Positions 21,077-21,130 of a stretch of 21,130 bases of DNA are shown here, one piece after another (positions within the stretch are counted from its first letter, which is position 1; every line of letters begins with the position of its first letter). A program made the position numbers and the translations under genes. The DNA is from JADKFD01 sp964561825 (GTDB lineage: Bacteria > Pseudomonadota > Gammaproteobacteria > Xanthomonadales > SZUA-5): NCBI GenBank assembly GCA_964561825.1, contig CAZLSB010000041.1, positions 1 to 21,130 on the forward strand, written 5' to 3'. The notes beneath the pieces were generated by a model that saw nothing but the letters and a program-made list of their open reading frames with translations, was not told the DNA's origin and searched no databases.

Positions 21077-21130
21077 TTACTTCAGAACTTTGGCTACGAC
21101 GCCGGCACCGACAGTTCGGCCGCCTTCGCG
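21077..21130 (-). CDS. tuf: Elongation factor Tu, C-terminal 17 codons only
   Basis: Minus strand from the window edge reads REGGRTVGAGVVAKVLK and then TAA at 21077-21079. The REGGxTVGAGVV ending is the conserved C-terminus of EF-Tu, the GTPase that delivers aminoacyl-tRNA to the ribosome (domain III end). Its position just before rpsJ matches the str-S10 junction (rpsL-rpsG-fusA-tuf-rpsJ) of many proteobacteria. The rest lies outside the window, so which tuf copy this is cannot be told. Confidence 0.93.
   Translation of the reverse strand, partial: REGGRTVGAGVVAKVLK

Overview
The window is a bacterial chromosome segment dominated by the S10-spc-alpha ribosomal protein super-cluster. It is read on the minus strand from about 20960 down to 7390, just downstream of the 3' end of an EF-Tu gene (tuf, 21077-21130). 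The order is rpsJ, rplC, rplD, rplW, rplB, rpsS, rplV, rpsC, rplP, rpmC, rpsQ, rplN, rplX, rplE, rpsN, rpsH, rplF, rplR, rpsE, rpmD, rplO, secY, rpsM, rpsK, rpsD, rpoA, rplQ. The run ends at a strong intrinsic terminator (about 7388-7412). It is the classic proteobacterial arrangement, but neither infA nor rpmJ lies between secY and rpsM. That argues against Betaproteobacteria. Together with an L4 loop reading QKGGGARHG (a form I recall from Xanthomonas and relatives), a class II DAHP synthase and a two-cysteine-pair DsbB, it suggests a gammaproteobacterium near the Xanthomonadales. This placement is an inference from memory, not a search result.

Left of the ribosomal cluster, also on minus, are dsbB (membrane disulfide oxidase) and a class II DAHP synthase gene. 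They overlap or nearly abut and probably form a small operon. Convergent with them on plus is a PhaB-type acetoacetyl-CoA reductase, whose stop lies two bases from the DAHP synthase stop. Between this reductase and the divergent metK is a roughly 500-base gene-free stretch. It holds a 280-bp MITE-like element with 36-bp imperfect terminal inverted repeats (4227-4508).

The left end carries metK (S-adenosylmethionine synthetase, minus), an orphan membrane-anchored PAS-GAF-PAS histidine kinase (minus), and the last 17 codons of ahcY (S-adenosylhomocysteine hydrolase, plus). Kinase and ahcY converge on a bidirectional terminator. Two enzymes of the activated-methyl cycle thus flank a sensor kinase.

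Regulatory signals that can be read directly include a promoter for the S10 operon with a GC-rich discriminator and a roughly 110-nt structured leader. A second promoter (extended -10, TGC-TACAAT) sits in the secY-rpsM gap and should drive the alpha operon. Several genes have non-ATG starts supported by Shine-Dalgarno sequences (secY TTG; rplO, rplE, rplW GTG). I see no clear novel defence or biosynthetic system. The most interesting non-textbook items are the MITE-like element next to phaB, a 9-bp palindrome upstream of the kinase, three consecutive hairpins after ahcY, and the missing rpmJ.
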